Part shown: in pieces, positions 1 through 8,180 of the stretch
Position numbering within the stretch: position 1 is the first letter of the stretch
Layout of the letters: each line of letters begins with the position of its first letter
From: Treponema sp.
GTDB lineage: Bacteria > Spirochaetota > Spirochaetia > Treponematales > Rectinemataceae
Length of the DNA stretch: 14,932 nt
Reading direction: 5' to 3'
Assembly (NCBI GenBank): GCA_017849315.1
Contig: JAFIHQ010000142.1
Coordinates: forward strand, 1-14,932
Notes under the pieces: model-generated
The model's database searches: none
The model's input: only the letters and a program-made list of their open reading frames with translations
Told to the model about the DNA's origin: nothing
Program-made: the position numbers and the translations under genes

Positions 1-1
1 A

Positions 2-76
2 CCGATTGAAGCGATGGACAATGCACCCTATAATCAAGTCGGGTTTGTAGACAGGGTCGACTTCTACATCAATTAG
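2..76 (+). CDS. C-terminal end of an unidentified upstream gene (partial)
   Basis: An open frame enters from the left edge and ends at TAG (74-76), giving the last 24 residues, which finish in DRVDFYIN. It stops 15 bases before the glgA start codon, on the same strand, and the glgA ribosome binding site lies in the gap. The two genes are therefore probably co-transcribed. The fragment is too short to assign to a family. A link to glycogen metabolism is possible from position but is only inference. Confidence 0.55.
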   Translation, partial: PIEAMDNAPYNQVGFVDRVDFYIN

Positions 77-91
77 CCTGGAGGGACGAGA

Positions 92-1570
92 GTGAAAATC
101 CTAATGGTTTCGAGCGAAGCCATGCCCTTTGCAAAGTCTGGCGGTCTGGGTGACGCGGTCACTTCTCTGGCAAAGGCGCTTTCCCGGCTTGGCCATGACG
201 TGCGAATTCTAATCCCTCGCTATTACTTTATTGACAGGAAATCGCTCGAATCGCTCGAAGGCGGCATGGGCGTGCCAATAGGTACTGAGGAGCACTGGAC
301 GGCCGTCTATGAGTCTGTTTTGCCCAAGTCCGATGTTCCTGTGTATTTCTTGGATTATGAAAAATACTATGGTCGGTCAGGGGTTTATGGCGATTCCGCA
401 GATCAGGAGTACTTGGATAACCCAGAACGCTTCGCTTTGCTGTCTCGCGCAGCTTTTCAGCTTTGCCGGAAACTTCGTTGGATTCCAGACATAATGCACG
501 TGCACGATTGGCCAACTTCGCTCGTACCTGTCTATCTCAAGACGCTTGAAAAAAAGACCGAATTCAGGGAAACCGCCAGCGTGCTTACGATTCACAATCT
601 TGGCTATCAGGGAGTCTATCCCAAGGAGCACTTTCCCTTTTTCCGTTTGGACTGGGGAGAGTTCTTTGGGTCAGGCTTTGAGTTTCACGATGCCATTAAC
701 CTCCTAAAGGCTGGAATTACTGCGGCAAACTGCCTTTCTACTGTGTCGCCGACTTACTCCCGCGAGATTCAGACGCCGAGTCAGGGTTTTTCATTGGATG
801 GCTTGTTGCGACACCGCAGCAGAGATCTGGTTGGTATTCTCAACGGTATCGATACAGAGGTCTGGAATCCCGAAACGGATGAATACTTGCCTGCACATTA
901 CTCAGTGGATGATCTTTCTGGCAAAGCTGTGTGCAAACTGGTTCTCCAGGAGACTCTTGGTTTGCCTTCCGATCCGACAGTCCCGCTTTTTGGCATCGTA
1001 ACCCGGCTCACCGATCAAAAAGGGATTGCCGAAATGTTTGGCCCGGGCTATGGAGCCTTGCCTCAAGTCTGTGCGAACATGGATGTTCAGATGGCTGTCC
1101 TTGGTTCGGGAGATAAGTGGTGCGAGGACGAGATCAGGGCTTTGTCTCAACGGTTTGCCAATTTCAAAGGAAGAATCGGATATGACGAGCGTTTAGCCCA
1201 TCTTATCGAAGCAGGCTCGGACTTTTTCATCATGCCAAGCAGATACGAACCCTGTGGCCTTAACCAAATGTATTCTTTGCGTTATGGCACGTTGCCGGTC
1301 GTGCACAGGACTGGAGGGCTCGCAGACACTGTGGAGAATTATTGCCAAGATACTGGGGAAGGCACAGGCTTCATGTTTGATGATCTAACGCCGAAAGCAC
1401 TCTACAATACTATCGGGTGGGCTACCTGGGCTTGGTACAATCGGCAGGAGCACATCGACCTGATGCGTTTTAAGGCTATGACTCGCGATTTTTCCTGGGA
1501 GAAATCTGCAAGCGAGTACACCGCCTTGTACAGTCGCGCGCTCGCAATGCGAAAGTCCGAGGTGGGATGA
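92..1570 (+). CDS. glgA: Glycogen synthase (ADP-glucose type, GT5)
   Basis: Glycogen synthase moves glucose from ADP-glucose onto the non-reducing end of a growing alpha-1,4-glucan in the cytoplasm. The 492-residue product matches the usual bacterial GlgA length of about 480. Motifs seen in order are the N-terminal KSGGLGD sugar-nucleotide loop (K15), HVHDW near residue 136-140, an IHNLGYQG stretch, STVSPTY, GILNGID, the C-terminal Rossmann start IVTRLTDQKG, and SRYEPCGLNQ with the expected glutamate at E386, followed by RTGGLADTV. Both halves of the GT-B fold are complete. The start is GTG, chosen because GGAGGG (80-85) sits 6 bases upstream and the protein begins directly with the typical KILMVSSE strand. 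A 79-base gap separates it from the next gene on the same strand. An NDP-glucose-preferring variant cannot be excluded from sequence alone. Confidence 0.96.
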   Translation: MKILMVSSEAMPFAKSGGLGDAVTSLAKALSRLGHDVRILIPRYYFIDRKSLESLEGGMGVPIGTEEHWTAVYESVLPKSDVPVYFLDYEKYYGRSGVYGDSADQEYLDNPERFALLSRAAFQLCRKLRWIPDIMHVHDWPTSLVPVYLKTLEKKTEFRETASVLTIHNLGYQGVYPKEHFPFFRLDWGEFFGSGFEFHDAINLLKAGITAANCLSTVSPTYSREIQTPSQGFSLDGLLRHRSRDLVGILNGIDTEVWNPETDEYLPAHYSVDDLSGKAVCKLVLQETLGLPSDPTVPLFGIVTRLTDQKGIAEMFGPGYGALPQVCANMDVQMAVLGSGDKWCEDEIRALSQRFANFKGRIGYDERLAHLIEAGSDFFIMPSRYEPCGLNQMYSLRYGTLPVVHRTGGLADTVENYCQDTGEGTGFMFDDLTPKALYNTIGWATWAWYNRQEHIDLMRFKAMTRDFSWEKSASEYTALYSRALAMRKSEVG

Positions 1571-1649
1571 GATGTGCGACTACTTTTTACGAAGCAAAGG
1601 TAAGGGCGAAATTAGAACGTTAACAAACCATTAACCTAAAGGAAAATCC

Positions 1650-3230
1650 GTGGAAAAAGAATCTCGCAAGGTATACGACTACGATCCAGACAGGGTACGT
1701 GAAACATTAGTTAAGAGTTTTCAATCGCGTGGTATGATGGCCACCACAGCCGACTTGGCAGGCTTAACAGGGCTTCCTCTCAATCAAATTAAGGCTGAAT
1801 TGCCGGCTGTAGTCGACGAATACAATGGTCGACTTAAGGTGACAGACTCAGGAGAAATTCTCTATTCTTTTCCCCTAGGGATGAAAAGCCGATACAAGGG
1901 GCTGGGACCTGCACTCAAAAAACTTTGGAAATCCACAAAAAAAGGAGCTGTAGCGGCATTCAAGCTGGGATTCAAGATTTGGATCATGCTCATGCTCGTT
2001 GGCTATTTTGTCATCTTTATCGTGCTTTTGCTGGTAGCCATGGCAATTTCCATGGGAGGCAGTATCGGCGGCGGGTCAAGCGACCGCCGCGACAGCCGCG
2101 GGAGTCACTCTGGTGGAGGAATGGGCATAGGTGGCATCTACCTCACCTCACGTCTCTTCGACTCCTTTATTCGGCTTTGGTTTTACTCAGAATTGTTCCG
2201 ACAGCCACAGCCACAACGCGCTGGTTACGGGCGCCCCTATGGAAGCCCCTACGATTCAGAAGCAGCGCTTTCTCGAGCCAAACCACGCAAACCGCTCTAT
2301 AAATCCATCTACTCGTTCGTGTTTGGCGACGGTGACCCCAACGCACATTGGGACGAAATCGAGAAAAAATCGGTGTTGGCTTTCCTGCAGTCTCACAAGG
2401 GAATAATAACGATGCCAGAATTCATTGCTATCACCGGACTAAAACCTGATGAAGCTGAGCACGCAATCAACCGATATCTTCTCGAATTTGAGGGCAGCCC
2501 GGAAGTTACCGACAATGGTGTCATCTACTACAGTTTTCCCAATCTGCTTACAAGAGTGAACAAAACACCAGAGGTGGAAGGCTCGACGATTGCCCTAAAG
2601 AAGCTTGGCCGATTCTCATCAAACGAACCAAAACTCAACAAGATCTTCAATTGGATCAATGTTTTCAACCTGGCATTTGGAGGGTACTACCTTTACAATG
2701 CGTTTGCCGTGGGCAATGCTTTTTACTCGGTCACGGTCGATGGAATAGCGTTGAGGGGTGGTTTGTCATACTTATACTCTACGACGGCATATCTCTTGAA
2801 ATCCTTTGGCGTGGCCAACCCCGCCTCAGGTATAGCGTGGGGACTCGGGCTCGTGCCCCTTGTGTTCTCGGTGCTTTTTTGGATAATTCCAGCGGTGCGG
2901 GGTGGGCGCCTCAAGGTTCAAAACGAGTCTATCAAATTCGAGAATCTTCGCCGAATTGTAACCCGGAAAGTCGCTTCAGCCAAAACGTGGTTCAAGCCCA
3001 AAGAAGTGCAAGTAAGCATCGAAGAAGCCAAACCGGCCGACCCCAACGCTGTGGACAGAATTGCCGAAGAGCTTGCTGCCTGGTCGAACGCGGAAGTGAG
3101 TGAAGACGGCTACCTCTTTAAGGAGATCATTCTTACTCAAGATGAAGCTGAAAAACTTCGCGCCAAAACCGACTTGGAGAGATTTGCACCGGGCAAAACG
3201 GTTTTTGACACAGATGCCCAGAACTATTGA
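1650..3230 (+). CDS. Membrane protein of unknown function with repeated winged-helix-like modules
   Basis: I do not recognise this 526-residue protein. A module of about 60 residues occurs at 15-75 and again at 235-297. Both copies have a helical start, then a LAGLTGL / FIAITGL turn, then a hairpin ending VTD(S/N)G followed by (L/Y)YSFP. This resembles a small winged-helix or PCI-like fold. A third, incomplete copy covers the second half of the module near 468-493 (EVSEDGYLFKEI). A strong membrane segment lies at about 110-134, followed by a Gly/Ser/Arg-rich stretch and an aromatic amphipathic segment near 158-182. Further hydrophobic segments occur at about 330-354, 370-390 and 394-420. The start is GTG at 1650 with AAGGA 6 bases upstream. 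The gene follows glgA by 79 bases and may be co-transcribed. It converges with the helicase gene 18 bases downstream. DNA binding and membrane anchoring are both inferences. Confidence 0.85.
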   Translation: MEKESRKVYDYDPDRVRETLVKSFQSRGMMATTADLAGLTGLPLNQIKAELPAVVDEYNGRLKVTDSGEILYSFPLGMKSRYKGLGPALKKLWKSTKKGAVAAFKLGFKIWIMLMLVGYFVIFIVLLLVAMAISMGGSIGGGSSDRRDSRGSHSGGGMGIGGIYLTSRLFDSFIRLWFYSELFRQPQPQRAGYGRPYGSPYDSEAALSRAKPRKPLYKSIYSFVFGDGDPNAHWDEIEKKSVLAFLQSHKGIITMPEFIAITGLKPDEAEHAINRYLLEFEGSPEVTDNGVIYYSFPNLLTRVNKTPEVEGSTIALKKLGRFSSNEPKLNKIFNWINVFNLAFGGYYLYNAFAVGNAFYSVTVDGIALRGGLSYLYSTTAYLLKSFGVANPASGIAWGLGLVPLVFSVLFWIIPAVRGGRLKVQNESIKFENLRRIVTRKVASAKTWFKPKEVQVSIEEAKPADPNAVDRIAEELAAWSNAEVSEDGYLFKEIILTQDEAEKLRAKTDLERFAPGKTVFDTDAQNY

Positions 3231-3248
3231 GTGGAAGGGCCATGTGGG

Positions 3249-5468
3249 CTAGTCCTGGATTTTTTCCAGCTTTTTTGTGTACTTGGGGAAGAATTGTCCC
3301 ACTTTGCCAGTCTCAAATTGAACAATAACGAGCGGGCCGGAGTTCTCGTTGTCCGTGGTCTTGATGACGACACCTTGTCCATACTCGTCGTGATAGACCT
3401 TCATGCCGACTTTCCATTCGCGGATCCCAAGTACTTGAGCTGTGTTGCGCCCCTGAGCGGTGGGTGGCGATGCTCCTCTAGCCTGCGCGGCTTCACTGCC
3501 GGGCCTTAAGGAGCGATATTCAGTTTGTGGCATTTCTCCCCATAGACGATACAGGGATGGGTCTATCTCCGTCAAAAACCGCGACGGCTGTGTCTCAAAA
3601 AGCCTGCCATGTATGCGCCGCCAGTGGCAAGCTGTCATATAAATTCTATCCTTGGCCCTGGTCAATGCAACGTAAAAGAGCCTGCGCTGTTCTTCAAGCT
3701 CGTCACCGGATTCGTCGTCCCGCGGGAAAAGCCCCTGTTCCAAGCCCGTTATTATGACAATTGGGAATTCCAGGCCCTTGGTGTTGTGCATGGTTATCAG
3801 CGTTACGGCGTCTGTGGCGTCTTCGTCCTCGACTGCCTGCAGGCTTCTGTCCAGATCGATCGTCTCCAGAAACTCCGCGAGTCCTTCCTGCACTGCCGGA
3901 TAGAGCGATGCCGCGTTGACGAGCTCTTCCATGTTGCTGAGTTTCTGTGTTCCAGCGATTTCGTCTTTGTTCTTGTGGTATTCCGCCAACTTGCTCTCTT
4001 CTATTATTGTTTCCAGCACTACGCTGAGGGATTTTTCTCCCTTATCGGTTTTTTCGCCCCCGGGCTTGAGTAGCTCCGACGCCTCTTTGATGACTGCCAG
4101 GAATTCTTCCATGCCAGCCTTGGCTTTGCCCTTGAGCGAAGTCTGACATGCCAGGCATGCTTCCAGGATCGTGGTTCCTCTCTGCTGAGCATCCTCCAAA
4201 AGCATATCGACGCTACTTTCCCCAAGCCCGCGGGTCGGTTTGTTTACGATGCGTCGGAATGCAATTTCGTCCCGTGGATTGAGCAGGAACGAAAGATAGG
4301 CAAGTACATCCTTTACTTCTTCGCGCTCGTAGAATCGCAGGGCACCGACAATCTTGTAATTGATCTTCTTGCGCGGGAATTCTTTTTCAAATGCCAAAGA
4401 CTGCGCGTTGGTACGATAAAGGATAGTGATGTCGGACAACCTGCCGCCCGCCCTGACATGGTTCTTGACAATGTGCGAACAAAACTCCACTTCCTGATCC
4501 TGGTCGTCCAAGAGGGCGAGTTCTGGCTTGATGCCACCCGGTTTTGTCGCGTGCAGCGTCTTGCCCAGCCTGTTCTTGTTGTGGGAAACCACGTTGCCTG
4601 CGATGTCCAGGATAGTCTGGCTCGAGCGATAATTGCGTTCCAGCCTTATTACGGTCGTCCCGGGGAAAGAGTTCGCGAATGAAAGGATATTCCTTACCTC
4701 GGCGCCGCGGAATCGATAAATGGACTGATCGTCGTCGCCGACGACACACACATAGGTTTCTTGCGAAGCAAGTCTTTGTAGCAAAATAAATTGAGCAACA
4801 TTCGAATCCTGATACTCATCCACAAGGATCACGCGGAATCTTTGGTGTGTGCGGCGCGCGATAACCTGGTCTGACTCAAGAAGGCGGGCAGGTAGCCGGA
4901 TGAGGTCGCCAAAATCCACGTTGCCTGTGGCCCGGAGGCGCTCTTCGTACATCGTGTAGATGCGCCTCAAATTACTTTCTTGGCTAAGCCTGTCCAAGCT
5001 AGGAGAGTCGGGCTCTATGTTGTAATCCTTAGCCCTGGAAATAAGGGTGGCATAGTGTTCGCATTCCTGTTTGGAGGCTTGTGGAAGAATCGTTCTGACA
5101 AGCTGGGCAGAGTCGTCATCGTCATAAATGACGAAGTTCGAGTCGATGCCGACGGCTGCCGCATTGCGGCGCAAGAACCATGCGCCAAACGAATGGAAAG
5201 TGCGGATTGTGGATCTTTCACATGCCGGCTCGATCTGCATGGCGCGTTCGCGCATTTCCCGTGCGGCTTTATTGGTGAAGGTCACCGCCAGAATGGATTC
5301 GGGACTCATCCCTATCTCTTTGACAAGGTAGGCTATTTTGGTGGTAATCACCCTTGTCTTGCCGGTTCCCGCGCCAGCCAGAATGAGAAGAGGCCCGCCT
5401 GTGTGCAGGACTGCTTGTAGCTGTTCAGGATTGAGCGACTCCAAATAGGCGGGTAAGTTTGCACTCAT
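3249..5468 (-). CDS. uvrD: UvrD/PcrA-type ATP-dependent DNA helicase (superfamily 1)
   Basis: This is a 3'-5' DNA helicase acting in repair and replication-fork maintenance. The 739 residues carry the full SF1A motif set: Walker A AGAGTGKT (31-38), TFTNKAA (motif Ia), DEYQD (217-221, Walker B), GDDDQSIYRFRGA (244-256), the NYRS motif (279-282), HNTKGLEF (561-568) and YVALTRAK (599-606). The C-terminal 55 residues (VGMKVYHDEYGQGVV onward) match the Tudor-like tail of PcrA and UvrD that contacts RNA polymerase, which argues against Rep. Its ATG overlaps the rimO stop codon as ATGA (5465-5468), so translation is likely coupled to rimO. It is the last gene of the minus-strand run. UvrD and PcrA cannot be separated from sequence alone. 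Confidence 0.94.
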   Translation of the reverse strand: MSANLPAYLESLNPEQLQAVLHTGGPLLILAGAGTGKTRVITTKIAYLVKEIGMSPESILAVTFTNKAAREMRERAMQIEPACERSTIRTFHSFGAWFLRRNAAAVGIDSNFVIYDDDDSAQLVRTILPQASKQECEHYATLISRAKDYNIEPDSPSLDRLSQESNLRRIYTMYEERLRATGNVDFGDLIRLPARLLESDQVIARRTHQRFRVILVDEYQDSNVAQFILLQRLASQETYVCVVGDDDQSIYRFRGAEVRNILSFANSFPGTTVIRLERNYRSSQTILDIAGNVVSHNKNRLGKTLHATKPGGIKPELALLDDQDQEVEFCSHIVKNHVRAGGRLSDITILYRTNAQSLAFEKEFPRKKINYKIVGALRFYEREEVKDVLAYLSFLLNPRDEIAFRRIVNKPTRGLGESSVDMLLEDAQQRGTTILEACLACQTSLKGKAKAGMEEFLAVIKEASELLKPGGEKTDKGEKSLSVVLETIIEESKLAEYHKNKDEIAGTQKLSNMEELVNAASLYPAVQEGLAEFLETIDLDRSLQAVEDEDATDAVTLITMHNTKGLEFPIVIITGLEQGLFPRDDESGDELEEQRRLFYVALTRAKDRIYMTACHWRRIHGRLFETQPSRFLTEIDPSLYRLWGEMPQTEYRSLRPGSEAAQARGASPPTAQGRNTAQVLGIREWKVGMKVYHDEYGQGVVIKTTDNENSGPLVIVQFETGKVGQFFPKYTKKLEKIQD
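3255..3276 (+). terminator. Candidate intrinsic terminator for the glgA-side transcript
   Basis: CTGGA (3255-3259) and TCCAG (3265-3269) can pair around a five-T loop, followed by C and six Ts (3271-3276). The site lies 25 bases past the stop of the 526-residue protein, in the right orientation to end that transcript. The stem is only 5 base pairs, and it falls inside the last codons of the converging helicase gene. The bases may simply serve the coding sequence. Confidence 0.33.
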
Positions 5469-6796
5469 CTGTTTACCACGCCGAGTGCCCGAGCGAGCAA
5501 GTCGACGCCGTTGACGCTTTCGACCCTGGCCTTCACAACGGTCCCTGGCGTAAGGGATTTCTCAATTACGGTGAGGCCATCCACATCGGGCGCCTGCATC
5601 CAAGCGCGCCCGAGGCTCATCGACGAGCCATCGACTTGTTCTTCCACCAGAATTTCAAGCTCTTGGCCGATAAACCGTTCCAACCTTTGGGTGGTAATAG
5701 GCTCTTGCGCCGCCTCGATCTGCTTTTGGCGCGCAAGTGCTACCTTTTTGGGCACTCGATCCGGCATGGAATAGGCGGGCGTATCTTCTTCACGTGAGTA
5801 GGTGAAGCTCCCCAGCCAATCGAGCCGCGCTTTTCTTTGGAAATCCTGCAGGATAGCGAAGTCTTCGTCCGTTTCGCCGGGGAAACCGATAAGGAATGTG
5901 GAGCGTATCATGGCGTCGGGTAACGTGGCGCGGATGTGTTCGATAAGTTCGAGGTAGCGCTCTTCGGAACCGAAGCGGTGCATGGCGCGCAAAAGGCGCG
6001 GCGAGGCATGCTGGAAAGGCAAATCAAAGTAGGGCAGAAGGCGCGGGTCTTTGGCCACGATTGGCAATATCGCCTCAGGAAAGTGGTCGGGATGAATATA
6101 CAGGATGCGCACTCTAAAGTCATAGTTGAGAGCCGAGAGCCTCTCTAGGAGTTCAGGCAAGAGGCTGGCGCCACCGTTAAGGTCCTTGCCATAACCGCTC
6201 AAGTCCTGGCCTACCAGGTTGAGTTCAAAAATTCCACGCTCCAGCAAGCTTTTGCATTCGCTCACTACATCGTCCAAGGTCCTGGAGCGCAGTTCGCCTC
6301 TTATGAGGGGAATTGCGCAGTAGCTGCAGTGATTCGAGCAACCTTCGGTGATTTTCACGTGTGCGGTGCCTGGGAAATCGAAAAGCCTTTCTCTTTCAAA
6401 AAAGACGGTCTGTGTTGTTTGAGGCGCAGATGGCGTCAGCGCCGTCCTTTTTCCTGCCATCGTGTTGCGCACGGCTTCGCCTATTTGGGAAAGGTCATTG
6501 TTGCCAAAAATGCCATCCGCTTCTTGCATCTCGTCCAAGAGTATTTTGGGGTAGCGCTGGGCAAGGCAGCCGGCAACAAGCACTTTTTTGTCCGGCCACG
6601 TGCCCTTTATTTGGGCAATGGCTTCAATAGACTCTTTTTTGGCGGACTCGATAAAACCGCAGGTATTTACGATTATAAGGTCCGCATCGGTGCCATTTGG
6701 TACGAATTCGTACCCTTCGGCTTCCAAGCGTGCCACGAGCTCCTCGCCATCTACCTGATTCTTGGCACAGCCATGTTGGTCAATATAGAATTTCAC
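5465..6796 (-). CDS. rimO: Ribosomal protein S12 methylthiotransferase (RimO)
   Basis: RimO is a radical-SAM enzyme that adds a methylthio group to a conserved aspartate of ribosomal protein S12. The 443 residues show the N-terminal MTTase domain with its three cluster cysteines C10 (HGCAKNQVD), C46 (NTCGF) and C77 (AGCLAQRY). The radical-SAM motif follows as CSNHCSYC (C153, C157, C160). The signature FDLPFQHASPRLLRAMHR favours RimO over the tRNA enzyme MiaB, which carries a different sequence there. A TRAM-like RNA-binding domain lies in the last ~65 residues. The start is GTG at 6796 with GAGGAAA just upstream, and the protein then begins with the expected KFYIDQHGC. It is 107 bases downstream of the rodZ-like gene and overlaps the helicase start by 4 bases. 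Confidence 0.95.
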   Translation of the reverse strand: MKFYIDQHGCAKNQVDGEELVARLEAEGYEFVPNGTDADLIIVNTCGFIESAKKESIEAIAQIKGTWPDKKVLVAGCLAQRYPKILLDEMQEADGIFGNNDLSQIGEAVRNTMAGKRTALTPSAPQTTQTVFFERERLFDFPGTAHVKITEGCSNHCSYCAIPLIRGELRSRTLDDVVSECKSLLERGIFELNLVGQDLSGYGKDLNGGASLLPELLERLSALNYDFRVRILYIHPDHFPEAILPIVAKDPRLLPYFDLPFQHASPRLLRAMHRFGSEERYLELIEHIRATLPDAMIRSTFLIGFPGETDEDFAILQDFQRKARLDWLGSFTYSREEDTPAYSMPDRVPKKVALARQKQIEAAQEPITTQRLERFIGQELEILVEEQVDGSSMSLGRAWMQAPDVDGLTVIEKSLTPGTVVKARVESVNGVDLLARALGVVNR

Positions 6797-6812
6797 GCAA
6801 TTTCCTCAATGT

Positions 6813-6831
6813 TCGGCTTGCTTACAGCCGA
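6813..6831 (-). other. Short hairpin in the rimO leader
   Basis: Within the 107-base gap between the rodZ-like gene and rimO, TCGGCT (6813-6818) can pair with AGCCGA (6826-6831) around a 7-base loop. It ends about 17 bases upstream of the rimO GTG, just above the ribosome binding site. There is no following T run, so it is not a standard terminator. It may slow decay or modulate translation of rimO, or it may be chance. No convincing -35/-10 pair was seen in this gap. Confidence 0.25.
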
Positions 6832-6903
6832 TTCTCCTATCATTTCTCGTCTCGTTTTATCATCCCGTCCATTTTTCTTGCCCAGCCAAACTGAGACAAT
6901 CGG

Positions 6904-8118
6904 TCAATCGAGGTCGGTGGCGACGAGAGCCCAGCCACCGTCAGTTTGCGACCAAGATACTTTCTTGACGGCAATCTGTCCTGGACCTCCCATTTCCATC
7001 TCCGCGGTCTTGCCACCAGAAGCTTGAAATACGAGCTTGGCTGCCTGAGCATTCGACGCCCAAGCCGTGAGCGAGGAGTTGACGTTAAAGGTGAGGTTTT
7101 CGCCTTTCAGATAGTATTTTTCTACCCATTCCTTTCGATCAGCTTCGTATCGAAACATACAGTTTCCACGGAAGCTAACCTGGACCACGAAAGGATAGGG
7201 CCCTTTGGGGGATTTGAAAAGCACAGTAGGTGTACTCGCTTTTCCTTGAGTAGAATTCTGCTGAGTGGGAGTCTGCACCGAGTCCGGTACCGTTACTTCG
7301 CCCGGTGCCGGCTGGGCACTTTGGTTATCTGCTATCTCCAAATGTAAGAGCGCTCCGGAATCGGGCCTATTCTTTTCATAATCGACAATTGTCATTGTGG
7401 CATCGGGCTTGGCATCCTTATCCATGTCGATTGGAGCCTGTTGGCCGATAGACAATTTGAAGGGCCCCCAGGGCGTCGTTAGGTTGACCGTTTCGTCGAT
7501 AGAATCGAGAGTCAGTTTAAACACATCGTCGCCCAAAGGAATTACAAGACTGTCACCAGGGAACAATCGCTTTTCAAAAGGCGTTCCTTCTACACGATAT
7601 TCAACTGACTTGGCAGCTTGACTGTCGGGCACTGCCGCTGTTTCCCGGGGCTTGAGTCGAATGGCCACAAAAACAAGCACTGACGCTACAATGAGCAAAA
7701 CCACGATGCCCAGAATCTTCTTTGGACGTCCTGCGGGCTTACTGGTTGCCGGCTTTTGTTCTGGTGCACCTTCAGACTCCGCAGTCAGAGCATTCCTGCT
7801 CGTGCTCATATCTTCTTTGCGGTCTTGTTTGGCAGTGGAGGAGCTCACACCTGTTGTGTCGAGACCTCCCGTTTGGGAAGGCACAGCACTTTCTTTTTGA
7901 CGATAGGTGGCGACGACGGAATCCGGATCAAGCCCCAGATAATCGGCGTAGATCTTTATGAAGCCAACTATGTAGGGTTCCCCCGGAAAGCCTGTAAAAT
8001 CGTCGGCTTCAATTTTGGTAAGAAATCGGACACTGATATTGGTATCGTCGGCCACGTGATCGAGGGTTAGGCCCTTCTTAAGTCTAGTCTCCTGTAACTG
8101 AGCCCCTATCTTTGCCAT
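6904..8118 (-). CDS. rodZ: RodZ-like protein: HTH, one membrane segment, C-terminal DUF4115-like domain
   Basis: RodZ links the MreB cytoskeleton to the rod-shape machinery across the inner membrane. The 404 residues show an N-terminal Xre/RodZ-type helix-turn-helix (about 3-75, including GLTLDHVADDTNISVRFL and GEPYIVGFIKIYADYLGL), a polar linker, one membrane segment (about 135-155) after a basic patch (GRPKK), and a C-terminal beta-rich domain (about 300-404) resembling the RodZ DUF4115 region. Between the membrane and that domain is an additional 90-residue segment (about 170-262) with an acidic loop of DxDxDxxxD form at D231-D239. Usual RodZ proteins have a simpler linker there. The start is ATG at 8118 with GGAAGGA upstream. 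It lies 62 bases after the lolA-like gene, and rimO follows. The C-terminal match is judged by eye and is weaker than the HTH. Confidence 0.82.
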   Translation of the reverse strand: MAKIGAQLQETRLKKGLTLDHVADDTNISVRFLTKIEADDFTGFPGEPYIVGFIKIYADYLGLDPDSVVATYRQKESAVPSQTGGLDTTGVSSSTAKQDRKEDMSTSRNALTAESEGAPEQKPATSKPAGRPKKILGIVVLLIVASVLVFVAIRLKPRETAAVPDSQAAKSVEYRVEGTPFEKRLFPGDSLVIPLGDDVFKLTLDSIDETVNLTTPWGPFKLSIGQQAPIDMDKDAKPDATMTIVDYEKNRPDSGALLHLEIADNQSAQPAPGEVTVPDSVQTPTQQNSTQGKASTPTVLFKSPKGPYPFVVQVSFRGNCMFRYEADRKEWVEKYYLKGENLTFNVNSSLTAWASNAQAAKLVFQASGGKTAEMEMGGPGQIAVKKVSWSQTDGGWALVATDLD

Positions 8119-8180
8119 CCAAAATCCTTCCTTAATGCAGTCGTATTTCTCGGCATTGCCACACTGTAGTCAGCAGCTAC

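Noticed and set aside
1620..1635. Two TTAAC direct repeats 11 bases apart before the 526-residue gene
   Set aside because: A pair of 5-base repeats in a short AT-rich leader is expected by chance, and no promoter elements position it as an operator.
6329..7027. A 232-codon plus-strand open frame opposite rimO and the rodZ-like gene
   Set aside because: It lies antisense to two clearly identified genes and crosses their boundary. It has no recognisable motif and is a frame shadow.
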